Assembly (NCBI GenBank): GCA_934045905.1
Contig: OW203763.1
Coordinates: 37,523,017-37,587,016, forward strand
DNA: 64,000 bases
DNA from: Leuctra nigra
Taxonomy: Eukaryota; Arthropoda; Insecta; Plecoptera; Leuctridae
Direction: 5' to 3'
The position numbers were made by a program, and so were the translations under genes. The notes under the pieces were generated by a model. The model was given only the letters and a program-made list of their open reading frames with translations. It was not told the origin of the DNA and made no database searches. Of the stretch, positions 49,501 to 52,799 are shown piece by piece (the first letter of the stretch is position 1; every line of letters begins with the position of its first letter).

Positions 49501-49544
49501 GTCCTCCTCCATGTAGGTGACTGCATCCCTCCTGGTCCTGGCAT
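1370..49544 (-). CDS. LanB1: Laminin subunit beta-1 (25 placed coding exons, 3' end beyond window)
   Basis: Secreted laminin beta chain that trimerises with alpha and gamma chains and polymerises through its LN domain into basement membrane. Twenty-five exons on the minus strand give about 1535 codons: signal peptide (1-30), LN domain (about 55-300), five LE repeats (about 300-575), laminin IV type B domain (about 580-795), eight LE repeats (about 795-1200), then coiled coil with a beta-specific loop ([14 protein letters not shown]) near residue 1425. All junctions have GT and AG and matching phase (cumulative coding length divides evenly). Domain order and local sequence follow insect LanB1 and vertebrate LAMB1. 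Those chains are about 1790 residues long, so some 240-250 C-terminal residues should lie left of position 1. No candidate exon is seen in 1-1369. The first two exons are inferred from phase and a signal peptide; the rest from clear homology. Confidence 0.93.
1800..1862. repeat. Small hairpin in intron
   Basis: TTTTTACTGCAAAGAAC and GTTCTTTGCAATAAAAA pair around a 28-base loop. Confidence 0.5.
1922..2104 (-). CDS. LanB1: LanB1 exon: beta-specific Cys/Gly loop
   Basis: A 61-codon phase 0-0 exon, about residues 1412-1472: [30 protein letters not shown], then helical [16 protein letters not shown]. This Cys- and Gly-rich interruption of the coiled coil (domain alpha) occurs only in laminin beta chains. 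Donor GTAATT. Confidence 0.96.
2578..2715. mobile_element. PIF/Harbinger-like MITE, 138 bp
   Basis: GGGCCAGTCTTTCAAT / TTAAAAGACCGGCCC between TAA duplications (2575-2577 and 2716-2718). Same family as 37461-37600, sharing TTTAAACAGTTT.TTAG and GCCATGG.AACAAC. TWA duplication and GGG ends fit PIF/Harbinger. Confidence 0.8.
2954..3374 (-). CDS. LanB1: LanB1 exon: coiled coil
   Basis: The longest exon (421 bases), about residues 1271-1411. Heptad-rich: [62 protein letters not shown]. The [11 protein letters not shown] and CKR.E motifs match insect LanB1. It contains four NxS/T sequons: NAT, NLT, NRT and NDNS. The N-terminal part is open upstream of the first ATG. Acceptor ttttatttcag. Confidence 0.95.
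3404..4398 (+). mobile_element. Helitron-like element (3' end)
   Basis: Ends with a hairpin-like CAACGCGTTA, then ACAGAGCGTTTTCCTAG followed by T, i.e. hairpin about a dozen bases before CTAG-T as in Helitrons. A second copy (minus strand, end at 15348) has a perfect hairpin TAACGCGCGTTA. The AGCGAGCGGAGCGAGCGG motif near 3400 resembles Helitron 5' regions but no clean TC start is seen. No Rep/helicase. The left limit is a guess. Confidence 0.35.
4751..4797 (-). mobile_element. Copy of the 20419 LINE-like tail
   Basis: Shares ATCATCCCGTGGACAAGTAC and ATACATGTATGGGTATTA with 20435-20478. Confidence 0.45.
4948..5128 (-). CDS. LanB1: LanB1 exon: coiled coil ([10 protein letters not shown])
   Basis: Found without a long open frame. 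It reads [20 protein letters not shown], then [19 protein letters not shown] and [24 protein letters not shown] is the start of the beta-chain coiled-coil region. Phase 1 in, phase 2 out; donor GTAATC. Confidence 0.92.
5209..5595. repeat. Diverged tandem duplication in a LanB1 intron
   Basis: Two units of about 190 bp (5209-5404 and 5409-5595) share CATTTTATACATTACAATAAG, AGCTGTATAA, TCTTTACATTTAATATGAAT and TGTTGGACAATCTA. About 80-85% similar by eye. Confidence 0.8.
5730..5921 (-). CDS. LanB1: LanB1 exon: LE repeat 13 and start of coiled coil
   Basis: About residues 1147-1211: [57 protein letters not shown]. The CGECFDNWD motif marks the end of the short arm in beta chains. Phase 1-1; donor GTTTGT is weaker than the others. 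Confidence 0.93.
6526..7515. mobile_element. piggyBac-like non-autonomous element, 990 bp
   Basis: Flanked by TTAA (6522-6525 and 7516-7519), ends CCCTTTCAGGTCC / GGACCGCAAAGGG. On the minus strand 6780-6900 reads acidic fragments ([34 protein letters not shown]) like the N-terminus of piggyBac transposases, broken by stops. A near-perfect palindrome (6898-7193) fills the middle. Confidence 0.75.
6898..7193. repeat. Near-perfect 296-bp palindrome
   Basis: Arms of about 145 bp (starting CCACAGCCTTCTCGACAG) meet with almost no spacer. The centre is itself a small inverted repeat, GAACTAACCAATAGTTC, present twice. Such closeness of arms implies recent formation. It lies inside the TTAA-flanked element. 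Confidence 0.95.
7599..7835. mobile_element. 250-bp MITE family, copy 1
   Basis: CAGTATCTCAGAGGTAAAAGG start; shares GAGGTGAGCTA, CATCCAATC, GTAAGAGAATAC and AGTCAAATGG with the copies at 15913 and 56640. Right end degenerate. Confidence 0.65.
7896..7992 (-). CDS. LanB1: LanB1 exon: LE repeat 12
   Basis: A 97-base exon, about residues 1115-1147: [41 protein letters not shown] is the standard wording here. Phase 0 in, phase 1 out; donor GTAAGT. Confidence 0.94.
8228..8901. mobile_element. MITE with GTATAAGACGC ends
   Basis: Left CGTATTAACTCGTGTATAAG then ACGC, right GCGTCTTATACACGAGTTAA then TACGG, about 670 bp apart. Additional TATAAGACGC-like copies lie inside (near 8290 and 8820). Superfamily not assigned. 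Confidence 0.65.
9307..9506 (-). CDS. LanB1: LanB1 exon: LE repeats 11-12
   Basis: About residues 1048-1114: [68 protein letters not shown] is shared with insect LanB1. Donor GTGAGT, phase 0. Confidence 0.95.
10171..10395 (-). CDS. LanB1: LanB1 exon: LE repeats 9-10
   Basis: About residues 973-1048: [62 protein letters not shown]. Phase 1-1, 225 bases; donor GTAATT. Confidence 0.95.
11133..12004. mobile_element. hAT-type MITE nested in the outer element, with TATCGATA arms
   Basis: Ends TAGGGATGGAG / CTCCATCCCTA, flanked by the 8-bp duplication ATTTACCT (11125-11132 and 12005-12012). Two arms (about 11145-11375 and 11745-11985) consist of degenerate TATCGATAT/ATTGAAAT repeats in opposite orientation and can fold into a long hairpin. 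The spacer holds a retroposon-like fragment (see 11406-11545). Confidence 0.85.
11406..11545 (+). mobile_element. Retroposon 3'-end fragment inside the nested MITE
   Basis: Shares the order GCCTGGCCAGC, GGCCCTAG, GGAACC.G..GAAGATTATTATT with 18640-18745, ending in a TTA microsatellite tail. This looks like the 3' end of a non-LTR retroelement carried between the two TATCGATA arms. Family not recognised. Confidence 0.4.
12258..13187 (+). mobile_element. Mariner-family element with internal deletion
   Basis: TIRs of about 28 bp (AGGGTAGTCCC.AAGTACCCGACCT), TA duplications at 12256-12257 and 13188-13189, 930 bp in all. It contains the two ends of a mariner transposase with the middle missing. 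Tc1/mariner elements of this type normally run to about 1.3 kb. Confidence 0.93.
12448..13100 (+). pseudogene. Deleted mariner transposase
   Basis: 12448-12696 encodes the N-terminal helix-turn-helix part ([40 protein letters not shown]). 12756-13100 encodes the C-terminal catalytic half with [10 protein letters not shown] and [20 protein letters not shown]. The second and third catalytic Asp of the DD34D triad remain. The first Asp and about 120 residues between the halves are gone, with a stop (12694-12696) in the gap. Non-functional. Confidence 0.9.
13914..14875. mobile_element. Possible older element around 14173-14729
   Basis: GGTTGCCAACGTCCGGATTT at 13914 with several GTCCGGA motifs, and AATGTCCGGAATTA near 14864, could be ends of a degenerate DNA element into which the 557-bp MITE inserted. 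Weak: the ends match over only about 8 bases. Confidence 0.25.
14173..14729. mobile_element. MITE with AGAGCTTTACGAAAAC inverted ends, 557 bp
   Basis: TIRs of about 28 bp (AGAGCTTTACGAAAAC.CACTC..GTCG) with further CGCTCGG/CCGAGCG repeats inside. It appears to split an older element: GGCTCGGACCC before it and GCGGGGCCCTCCCC after it belong to the GC-rich module of the 404-734 family. No target duplication is clear. Confidence 0.65.
15052..15215 (-). CDS. LanB1: LanB1 exon: LE repeats 8-9
   Basis: About residues 918-973: [43 protein letters not shown]. It contains the CRPCPCP junction typical of this position. Phase 2 in, phase 1 out; donor GTATTG. Confidence 0.94.
15348..15400 (-). mobile_element. 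Helitron-like 3' end fragment
   Basis: Minus strand reads TAACGCGCGTTA hairpin, ACAGAGCGTTTTCCTAG, then T, matching the end at 4365-4398. Short truncated copy. Confidence 0.35.
15571..15802 (-). CDS. LanB1: LanB1 exon: LE repeats 7 and 8
   Basis: About residues 841-918: [66 protein letters not shown]. It shows two consecutive LE repeats with the usual beta-chain wording. Phase 1 in, phase 2 out; acceptor gttgccttcag. Confidence 0.96.
15913..16164. mobile_element. 250-bp MITE family, copy 2 (best ends)
   Basis: Inverted ends of about 32 bp, CTGTACATCAGACGTAGAAG then GCTGGAAGTCCAT, with the inverse at right ending CTCTGAGATACAG. 252 bp. Confidence 0.75.
16647..16790 (-). CDS. LanB1: LanB1 exon: LE repeat 6
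   Basis: About residues 793-841: [40 protein letters not shown]. The phrase [20 protein letters not shown] is nearly invariant in laminin beta chains. Phase 1-1; donor GTAAGT. Confidence 0.96.
16915..17571. mobile_element. hAT MITE, 657 bp
   Basis: Perfect ends CAGAGCTGGG / CCCAGCTCTG with subterminal GTAACTT and AACGCGTT repeats, flanked by the 8-bp duplication GTGTGACC (16907-16914 and 17572-17579). Non-coding. Confidence 0.92.
18183..18372 (-). CDS. LanB1: LanB1 exon: end of laminin IV domain
   Basis: About residues 730-793: [42 protein letters not shown]. It closes the type IV domain (insect LanB1 has SLTLIPRID at this spot). Donor GTGAGT inside TTCTGTGAGTGC, phase 1, restoring a Ser before CECDPTGAL. 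Confidence 0.92.
18441..18748 (+). mobile_element. Retroposon-like fragment with (TTA)n tail
   Basis: The purine-rich segment encodes a charged, Trp/Glu-rich stretch ([19 protein letters not shown]) and ends GAACCAGAAGATGATTATTATT. A shorter copy of the 3' part lies at 11406-11545. A non-LTR element 3' end is likely. The open frame at 18441-18686 is probably a relic of its ORF, not a host gene. Confidence 0.4.
19304..19431 (-). CDS. LanB1: LanB1 exon: laminin IV type B domain, middle
   Basis: About residues 687-729: [25 protein letters not shown]. It matches the beta-chain segment CLEAGK.Y..R..F....D.PTA..LVDS. Phase 1 in, phase 0 out; acceptor atgttttag, donor GTAATT. Confidence 0.92.
19800..20289. 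mobile_element. hAT-type MITE, 490 bp
   Basis: Ends TAGGGATG / CACCCCTA with the 8-bp duplication CATACAAT (19792-19799 and 20290-20297). Subterminal regions are dense in ATCGATTAATCGAT. No coding capacity. Confidence 0.85.
20419..20530 (-). mobile_element. LINE-like 3' tail
   Basis: On the minus strand GTACTTGTCCACGGGATGAT is followed by AATAAAA and (ATACA) repeats, a retroposon-like tail. The same 40-odd bases occur at 4751-4797. The 5' extent (perhaps to 20900) is not resolved; 20600-20630 is an (AAT)n tract. Confidence 0.45.
21034..21316 (-). CDS. LanB1: LanB1 exon: laminin IV type B domain
   Basis: About residues 593-687: [55 protein letters not shown]. This is the laminin IV type B (LF) domain specific to beta chains. 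Phase 0 in, phase 1 out; donor GTAATT. Confidence 0.94.
22606..22994 (+). pseudogene. Frameshifted transposase remnant
   Basis: The open frame 22606-22923 reads [34 protein letters not shown]. Near 22860 the reading shifts, and the other frame continues [20 protein letters not shown] to a stop near 22963. That phrase resembles a stretch (DFAENYSF..QDE.Q..HW) common in arthropod repeat-encoded DDE transposase-like proteins. One frameshift and no full-length frame: defunct. Confidence 0.55.
23578..23720. repeat. CACGCAC-rich segment inside the long-TIR element
   Basis: Short repeats of CACTCACGCAC and GTGACACGCGTGTCACG, GC-richer than its surroundings, ending CACCTCTAGTACA. It may be a fragment of another MITE that inserted in the element. 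No paired end or target duplication was found. Confidence 0.3.
24501..25277. mobile_element. hAT-like MITE, about 777 bp, ATCGAT-rich
   Basis: Left end TAGGGTTGGGACTTGACATC; right end contains the inverse of TATGGTTGGGATTTGA. ACCATAAA occurs at 24493-24500 and 25278-25285, a possible 8-bp duplication, though the right boundary is a few bases off the TIR. Subterminal repeats of GACATCGATGTC. Confidence 0.6.
26805..26913 (-). CDS. LanB1: LanB1 exon: end of LE 5 into laminin IV domain
   Basis: A short exon (109 bases, phase 2 in, phase 0 out) without a long open frame of its own, found by the expected sequence: [18 protein letters not shown] then [16 protein letters not shown]. In laminin beta chains CRPHMIGR...PGYYF..LD...YEAE sits exactly here, between the fifth LE and the type IV domain. 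Acceptor ttcttggacag, donor GTATGC. It joins DCQVVIREN in frame. Confidence 0.9.
27245..27313 (-). mobile_element. tRNA-derived SINE head
   Basis: Minus strand has an A box (TAGCTCAGTTGG) and B box (GGTTTGAGTCC) at tRNA spacing, but no pairing acceptor stem or CCA end. Hence a SINE promoter rather than a tRNA gene. The body continues downstream into AT-rich sequence (about 27120). A (AAAT)n tract at 27367-27393 lies nearby. Confidence 0.6.
27502..27718 (-). CDS. LanB1: LanB1 exon: LE repeat 4 and start of LE 5
   Basis: About residues 484-556: [42 protein letters not shown], then [20 protein letters not shown]. The last residues equal the LE-5 opening of insect LanB1. Ends in phase 2 with donor GTAGGA. 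Confidence 0.95.
27808..28634. mobile_element. Full-length palindromic MITE, 827 bp, TA target
   Basis: Starts CCGGGTGGCGCAAAAAAAAA and ends with its inverse, flanked by TA (27806-27807 and 28635-28636). The arms (about 390 bp each) pair nearly to the centre at 28221. TA target suggests Tc1/mariner-type mobilisation. Open frames inside are arm artefacts. Confidence 0.85.
29258..29438. mobile_element. MITE with CCATTTACACGGTGCAATT ends
   Basis: Left and right 36-base ends pair (CCATTTACACGGTGCAATTT then CTTGAACAACTTC). About 180 bp; the interior repeats GTGTAAAT and ACAACTTTCTGTC. Target duplication unclear. Confidence 0.7.
30171..30350 (-). CDS. LanB1: LanB1 exon: LE repeat 3
   Basis: About residues 424-484: [41 protein letters not shown]. 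Phase 1-1, 60 codons. Acceptor actccttcag, donor GTAAGA. Confidence 0.95.
30912..31100 (-). CDS. LanB1: LanB1 exon: LE repeat 2
   Basis: About residues 361-424: [45 protein letters not shown]. Spacing of the eight Cys fits one LE repeat, phase 1-1. Donor GTAAGT. Confidence 0.95.
31897..32128 (-). CDS. LanB1: LanB1 exon: end of LN domain and LE repeat 1
   Basis: About residues 284-361. [16 protein letters not shown] closes the LN domain, then [10 protein letters not shown] opens the first LE (laminin EGF-like) repeat, followed by [18 protein letters not shown] and [11 protein letters not shown]. Phase 0 in, phase 1 out; donor GTAAGC. Confidence 0.96.
32574..32690. mobile_element. Short palindromic MITE
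   Basis: GATTCTATAACTCCATTGCG and AAGCGATCGCAATGGAGTTA in inverse, with GCTTAGCAATT paired inside. Right end runs on to CAGGGCCC, which the left end has lost. Confidence 0.6.
32700..35480. other. LanB1 intron, no gene seen
   Basis: AT-rich sequence with a retroposon tail (33095) and an RTE/SINE-like fragment (33960-34055). No coding frame resembling a known protein. Confidence 0.5.
33095..33200 (-). mobile_element. Retroposon 3' tail (TTTGATTTGA)
   Basis: Minus strand reads CAATAAATACACTTTGATTT then GACTTGACC, a polyadenylation signal followed by a simple tail. A similar tail (TTTGATTTTGATTTGATTTT) lies at 38995-39015. Confidence 0.35.
35483..35635 (-). CDS. LanB1: LanB1 exon: LN domain (VIFRVLPPN)
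   Basis: A 51-codon phase 0-0 exon, about residues 233-283: [37 protein letters not shown]. It matches the LN segment VIFR.L.P...DPYS...[16 protein letters not shown] of laminin beta chains. Donor GTGAGT. Confidence 0.95.
35921..35998. mobile_element. Small inverted-repeat element (about 78 bp)
   Basis: CTGATTTACACTAGATAC and GGATCTAGTGTAAAAGCAG form a short TIR pair. Small enough to be chance or a MITE relic. Confidence 0.35.
36140..36268 (-). CDS. LanB1: LanB1 exon: LN domain (VYRYFAHNC)
   Basis: A 43-codon phase 0-0 exon, about residues 190-232, with [29 protein letters not shown], again diagnostic of laminin LN domains. Acceptor ttttttcacag, donor GTGAGA. Confidence 0.95.
36614..36914. 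mobile_element. hAT-type MITE, 301 bp
   Basis: Ends CAGTGGTTAATTTG / CAAATTAACCACTG with the perfect 8-bp duplication GGAGAAGG (36606-36613 and 36915-36922). The interior GGGGCTCTGCGCCCCGGACC module is shared with 404-734. Confidence 0.92.
37060..37228 (-). CDS. LanB1: LanB1 exon: LN domain (WWQS... to DFGATWQ)
   Basis: About residues 133-189, with [31 protein letters not shown] and [13 protein letters not shown], the conserved core of the LN domain. It contains one N-glycosylation sequon (NVT). It starts in phase 2 and ends in phase 0 with donor GTAAAG. Confidence 0.96.
37461..37600. mobile_element. PIF/Harbinger-like MITE, 140 bp (second copy)
   Basis: GGGCCAGTTTTTCAAT / ATTGAAAAACTGGCCC; left TAA, right CAA (mutated). 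Longer matching ends than the copy at 2578, about 75-80% similar by eye. Confidence 0.8.
37893..38133 (-). CDS. LanB1: LanB1 exon: start of LN domain
   Basis: Encodes about residues 53-133, beginning [15 protein letters not shown] and containing [19 protein letters not shown] and CIVSHL, the hallmark opening of the laminin N-terminal (LN) polymerisation domain. The Cys residues of HPCE and SSCYP are conserved across laminin beta chains. Acceptor at 38134-38135 (gttgcaccag), donor GTGAGT after DSR in phase 2. Confidence 0.95.
38407..38788. mobile_element. TTAA-flanked palindromic MITE, 382 bp
   Basis: TTAA at 38403-38406 and 38789-38792. Arms of about 175 bp (AATCGATTTTTATCAATATC, ACGCGTA, CAACAG) pair along the whole element. 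The TTAA target fits piggyBac-type mobilisation. Confidence 0.8.
40608..40850 (-). CDS. LanB1: Possible LanB1 Asp-rich cassette exon
   Basis: An open reading frame ends in a donor (CGAG then GTATAT) in phase 1, so the next residues would be YYVHRRG joined to [14 protein letters not shown]. The 3' splice site is less sure: 40851-40852 (ttcttgag) gives a 243-base exon, and 40806-40807 (cgtgttccag) gives 198 bases. Both are phase 1-1 and so skippable. It encodes an acidic run (DDDDDGG then six D) from a GAT microsatellite, flanked by basic sequence. I know of no counterpart in other laminin beta chains. A real, possibly alternative exon is plausible but unproven. Confidence 0.4.
40658..40702. 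repeat. CAT/ATC microsatellite
   Basis: Interrupted (CATCAT)n; encodes the Asp runs of the possible cassette exon on the minus strand. Confidence 0.85.
41618..41671 (-). CDS. LanB1: LanB1 small exon after signal peptide (18 codons)
   Basis: A 54-base phase 1-1 exon between a pyrimidine-rich acceptor (ttctgttatattgcag) and a donor GTAAGA. It encodes [17 protein letters not shown], a polar linker like the variable segment between the signal peptide and the LN domain in insect LanB1. It can join either the Asp-rich exon (40850) or the HPCEQSSC exon (38133). An alternative reading uses an ATG at 41732 running straight into it, giving a second hydrophobic N-terminus ([12 protein letters not shown]). 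I think that region is the acceptor's pyrimidine tract, but an alternative promoter cannot be excluded. Confidence 0.5.
43968..44133. repeat. Foldback repeat
   Basis: GTTTCGGTTCTTCGG.GGAAGC and GTGTTTGTGGTGTTG pair with CAACACCACAAACA and GCTTCCACCGAAGAACTAAA. Arms about 60 bp, probably a MITE without clear ends. Confidence 0.55.
45666..45756 (+). mobile_element. RTE/SINE-like dispersed repeat
   Basis: GACTGAG..TTTCGTGGTTTCCC, GGCAAATGCTGGGAAGGTTC, TAATAGGCCACAACC. The wording (GTGGTTTCC...GCAAATGCTGGG.TGGTTCC...GGCCACG.CCG) is widespread in arthropod RTE-linked repeats. Related copies at 33960-34055, 56975-57050 and 57783-57880. Confidence 0.45.
45980..46672 (+). mobile_element. 5'-truncated non-LTR retrotransposon (LINE) 3' end
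   Basis: 45980-46252 encodes [40 protein letters not shown], the typical C-terminus of reverse transcriptase proteins (GQR...Y.GPK.WN.LP..IK....FK). A 3' UTR follows, ending AATAAATAAAAATTTTGAAT and (TTGAAT) repeats. Truncated 5', not functional. Confidence 0.75.
47764..48487. mobile_element. MITE with CGTCGGCTTAGTACTT ends, 724 bp
   Basis: TIRs of about 38 bp share TTTGTCCTATATCC at both ends in inverse orientation. AT-rich interior without coding capacity. Target duplication unclear. Confidence 0.7.
49107..49416. mobile_element. MITE with GGGGCTG.GCATAA ends in first LanB1 intron
   Basis: TIR GGGGCTGAGCATAAAGGACG pairs with ACGTACATTATGCACAGCCCC; both ends then read GTCACGC or GCGTGAC inward. 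G-rich interior (two runs). It ends only 25 bases from the donor of the signal-peptide exon. Confidence 0.7.
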
Positions 49545-49589
49545 GGCCACACACCGTCACCGCACACTCTGCACCCCAGACCCGGCCGT
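49442..49589 (-). CDS. LanB1: LanB1 signal-peptide exon (coding 49442-49544, 5' UTR to 49589)
   Basis: On the minus strand two in-frame ATGs, at 49544 and 49526, lead into a basic stretch (WRRTK), a hydrophobic core ([11 protein letters not shown]), then ETG and a consensus donor GTAAGAC in phase 1. An in-frame TGA lies 12 bases before the first ATG. The 34 codons look like a signal peptide, which the downstream laminin exons lack. Phase 1 fits the next candidate exon (41671), whose PTSGQSA would complete the cleavage region. A 3' splice site (tgtgttgcag) at 49590-49591 would open this exon with a 45-base 5' UTR. That site lies in the first unit of the 80-bp array. Assignment to LanB1 is inference from phase, position and the missing signal peptide. 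Confidence 0.6.
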
Positions 49590-52195
49590 CTGCAACACAA
49601 AGACAACTCACTTCAACAACACTTCAAGACAGAGACAATACGCACACTCTGCACCCCAGACCCGGCCGTCTGCAACACAAAGACAACTCACTTCAACAAC
49701 ACTTCAAGACAGAGACAATACGCACACTCTGCACCCCAGACCCGGCCGTCTGCAACACAAAGACAACTCACTTCAACAACACTTCAAGACAGAGACAATA
49801 CGCACACTCTGCAGCCCAGACCCGGCCGTCTGCAACACAAAGACAACTCACTTCAACAACACTTCAAGACAGAGACAATACGCACACTCTGCACCCCAGA
49901 CCCGGCCGTCTGCAACACAAAGACAACTCACTTCAACAACACTTCAAGACAGAGACAATACGCACACTCTGCACCCCAGACCCGGCCGTCTGCAACACAA
50001 AGACAACTCACTTCAACAACACTTCAAGACAGAGACAATACGCACCCCAGACCCGGCCGTCTGCAACACAAAGACAACTCACTTCAACAACACTTCAAGA
50101 CAGAGACAATACGCACACTCTGCACCCCAGACCCGGCCGTCTGCAACACAAAGACAACTCACTTCAACAACACTTCAAGACAGAGACAATACGCACACTC
50201 TGCACCCCAGACCCGGCCGTCTTCAACACAAAGACAACTCACTTCAACAACACTTCAAGACAGAGACAATACGCACACTCTGCACCCCAGACCCGGCCGT
50301 CTGCAACACAAAGACAACTCACTTCAACAACACTTCAAGACAGAGACAATACGCACACTCTGCACCCCAGACCCGGCCGTCTGCAACACAAAGACAACTC
50401 ACTTCAACAACACTTCAAGACAGAGACAATACGCACCCCAGACCCGGCCGTCTTCAACACAAAGACAACTCACTTCAACAACACTTCAAGACAGAGACAA
50501 TACGCACACTCTGCACCCCAGACCCGGCCGTCTGCAACACAAAGACAACTCACTTCAACAACACTTCAAGACAGAGACAATACGCACACTCTGCACCCCA
50601 GACCCGGCCGTCTGCAACACAAAGACAACTCACTTCAACAACACTTCAAGACAGAGACAATACGCACACTCTGCACCCCAGACCCGGCCGTCTGCAACAC
50701 AAAGACAACTCACTTCAACAACACTTCAAGACAGAGACAATACGCACACTCTGCACCCCAGACCCGGCCGTCTGCAACACAAAGACAACTCACTTCAACA
50801 ACACTTCAAGACAGAGACAATACGCACACTCTGCACCCCAGACCCGGCCGTCTGCAACACAAAGACAACTCACTTCAACAACACTTCAAGACAGAGACAA
50901 TACGCACACTCTGCACCCCAGACCCGGCCGTCTGCAACACAAAGACAACTCACTTCAACAACACTTCAAGACAGTGACAATACGCACACTCTGCACCCCA
51001 GACCCGGCCGTCTGCAACACAAAGACAACTCACTTCAACAACACTTCAAGACAGAGACAATACGCACACTCTCCACCCCAGACCCGGCCGTCTGCAACAC
51101 AAAGACAACTCACTTCAACAACACTTCAAGACAGAGACAATACGCACACTCTGCACCCCAGACCCGGCCGTCTGCAACACAAAGACAACTCACTTCAACA
51201 ACACTTCAAGACAGAGACAATACGCACACTCTGCACCCCAGACCCGGCCGTCTGCAACACAAAGACAACTCACTTCAACAACACTTCAAGACAGAGACAA
51301 TACGCACACTCTGCACCCCAGACCCGGCCGTCTGCAACACAAAGACAACTCACTTCAACAACACTTCAAGACAGAGACAATACGCACACTCTGCACCCCA
51401 GACCCGGCCGTCTGCAACACAAAGACAACTCACTTCAACAAGTAACAACACTTCAAGACAGAGACAATACGCACACTCTGCACCCCAGACCCGGCCGTCT
51501 GCAACACAAAGACAACTCACTTCAACAACACTTCAAGACAGAGACAATACGCACACTCTGCACCCCAGACCCGGCCGTCTGCAACACAAAGACAACTCAC
51601 TTCAACAACACTTCAAGACAGAGACAATACGCACACTCTGCACCCCAGACCCGGCCGTCTGCAACACAAAGACAACTCACTTCAACAACACTTCGAGACA
51701 GAGACAATACGCACACTCTCCACCCCAGACCCGGCCGTCTGCAACACAAAGACAACTCACTTCAACAACACTTCGAGACAGAGACAATACGCACACTCTG
51801 CACCCCAGACCCGGCCGTCTGCAACACAAAGACAACTCACTTCAACAACACTTCGAGACAGAGACAATACGCACACTCTCCACCCCAGACCCGGCCGTCT
51901 GCAACACAAAGACAACTCACTTCAACAACACTTCGAGACAGAGACAATACGCACACTCTCCACCCCAGACCCGGCCGTCTGCAACACAAAGACAACTCAC
52001 TTCAACAACACTTCGAGACAGAGACAATACGCACACTCTCCACCCCAGACCCGGCCGTCTGCAACACAAAGACAACTCACTTCAACAACACTTCGAGACA
52101 GAGACAATACGCACACTCTCCACCCCAGACCCGGCCGTCTGCAACACAAAGACAACTCACTTCAACAACACTTCAAGACAGAGACAATACGCACC
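49561..52195. repeat. Minisatellite: 33 copies of an 80-bp unit
   Basis: Unit begins cgcacactctgcaccccaga and ends acagagacaata. Two units (at 50041 and near 50431) lack 9 bases and one (near 51440) has 7 extra, which accounts exactly for 33 units. Copies are almost identical. Variants cluster at the right end: ctcc for ctgc from about 51070, and cttcgagac for cttcaagac at 51690-52100. This suggests local homogenisation and recent expansion. The unit has no stop codon in any plus frame. On the minus strand each unit holds tttgtgttgcag followed by acggccggg, a candidate 3' splice site. Confidence 0.98.
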
Positions 52196-52268
52196 CTTTG
52201 TGAAATAATCAATACACATGTTCCAGTTTTCTTCAGAATGTCGCAACATTATTGTAAAACTGTGATAA

Positions 52269-52677
52269 GCCAGGTCCACATAGACCGTTTTTGCGTTTTG
52301 TATTTTCCGTTTTAGGCTGCAAACACACGGGGCGTTTTTTTGCACGCCCAGCCGAAGCGTTCGAACGCCGGCGAAACGCCGAGAAGATAGGTAGCATGGA
52401 GTCTTATGGGAGCGAACACACGAGGCGGTTATTTCACGCGGCGTTTTTTTCCACGCCGGCCAGACACGGCAAAAGAAAAACGTCACGTGTTTTCATGCCC
52501 CGTGTATTCGGCCAAGAAAAACGTCGCGGTTTTTTCCACGCCGCGTCTGGGCAGGAAAAAAACGCCCCGTGTGTTTGCAGCCTTAATCACAACACTTAAG
52601 CGGTTTCTAGACTTGTGATTGGTCGGTAAGAAAAAACGGAAGAAGGAAAACGCAAAAACGGTCTATGTAGACCCGGC
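52269..52677. mobile_element. MITE (outer), GCCAGGTCCACATAGACCG ends
   Basis: TIRs of about 45 bp (GCCAGGTCCACATAGACCG, TTTTTGCGTTTT, TTCCGTTTT) run inward on both sides. Flanks TAA and TAT approximate a TWA duplication. Split by the element at 52315-52582. Confidence 0.75.
52315..52582. mobile_element. MITE nested in outer MITE, TTA duplication
   Basis: GGCTGCAAACACACGGGGCG and its inverse with TTA at 52312-52314 and 52583-52585. PIF/Harbinger-like. Interior repeats of GCGTTTTTT.CACGCC in both orientations. Confidence 0.8.
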
Positions 52678-52799
52678 TATAACTTCCAATCACAAATACC
52701 TTTTATTTCATAGTTTAAGATTAGTGGGATTATTGTCAACATTGAAGAACCAGATTATCATTAAAATCGATGTTTTAATATTTTACTCTCTAAGCCAGA

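Noticed and set aside
49561..52195. CRISPR-like array
   Set aside because: Units are contiguous tandem copies without unique spacers, in a eukaryotic genome.
49456..52203. 915-residue and 486-residue plus-strand frames
   Set aside because: They consist almost wholly of a minisatellite unit open in all three frames, with no start context or homology. Treated as artefact and discussed as a finding.
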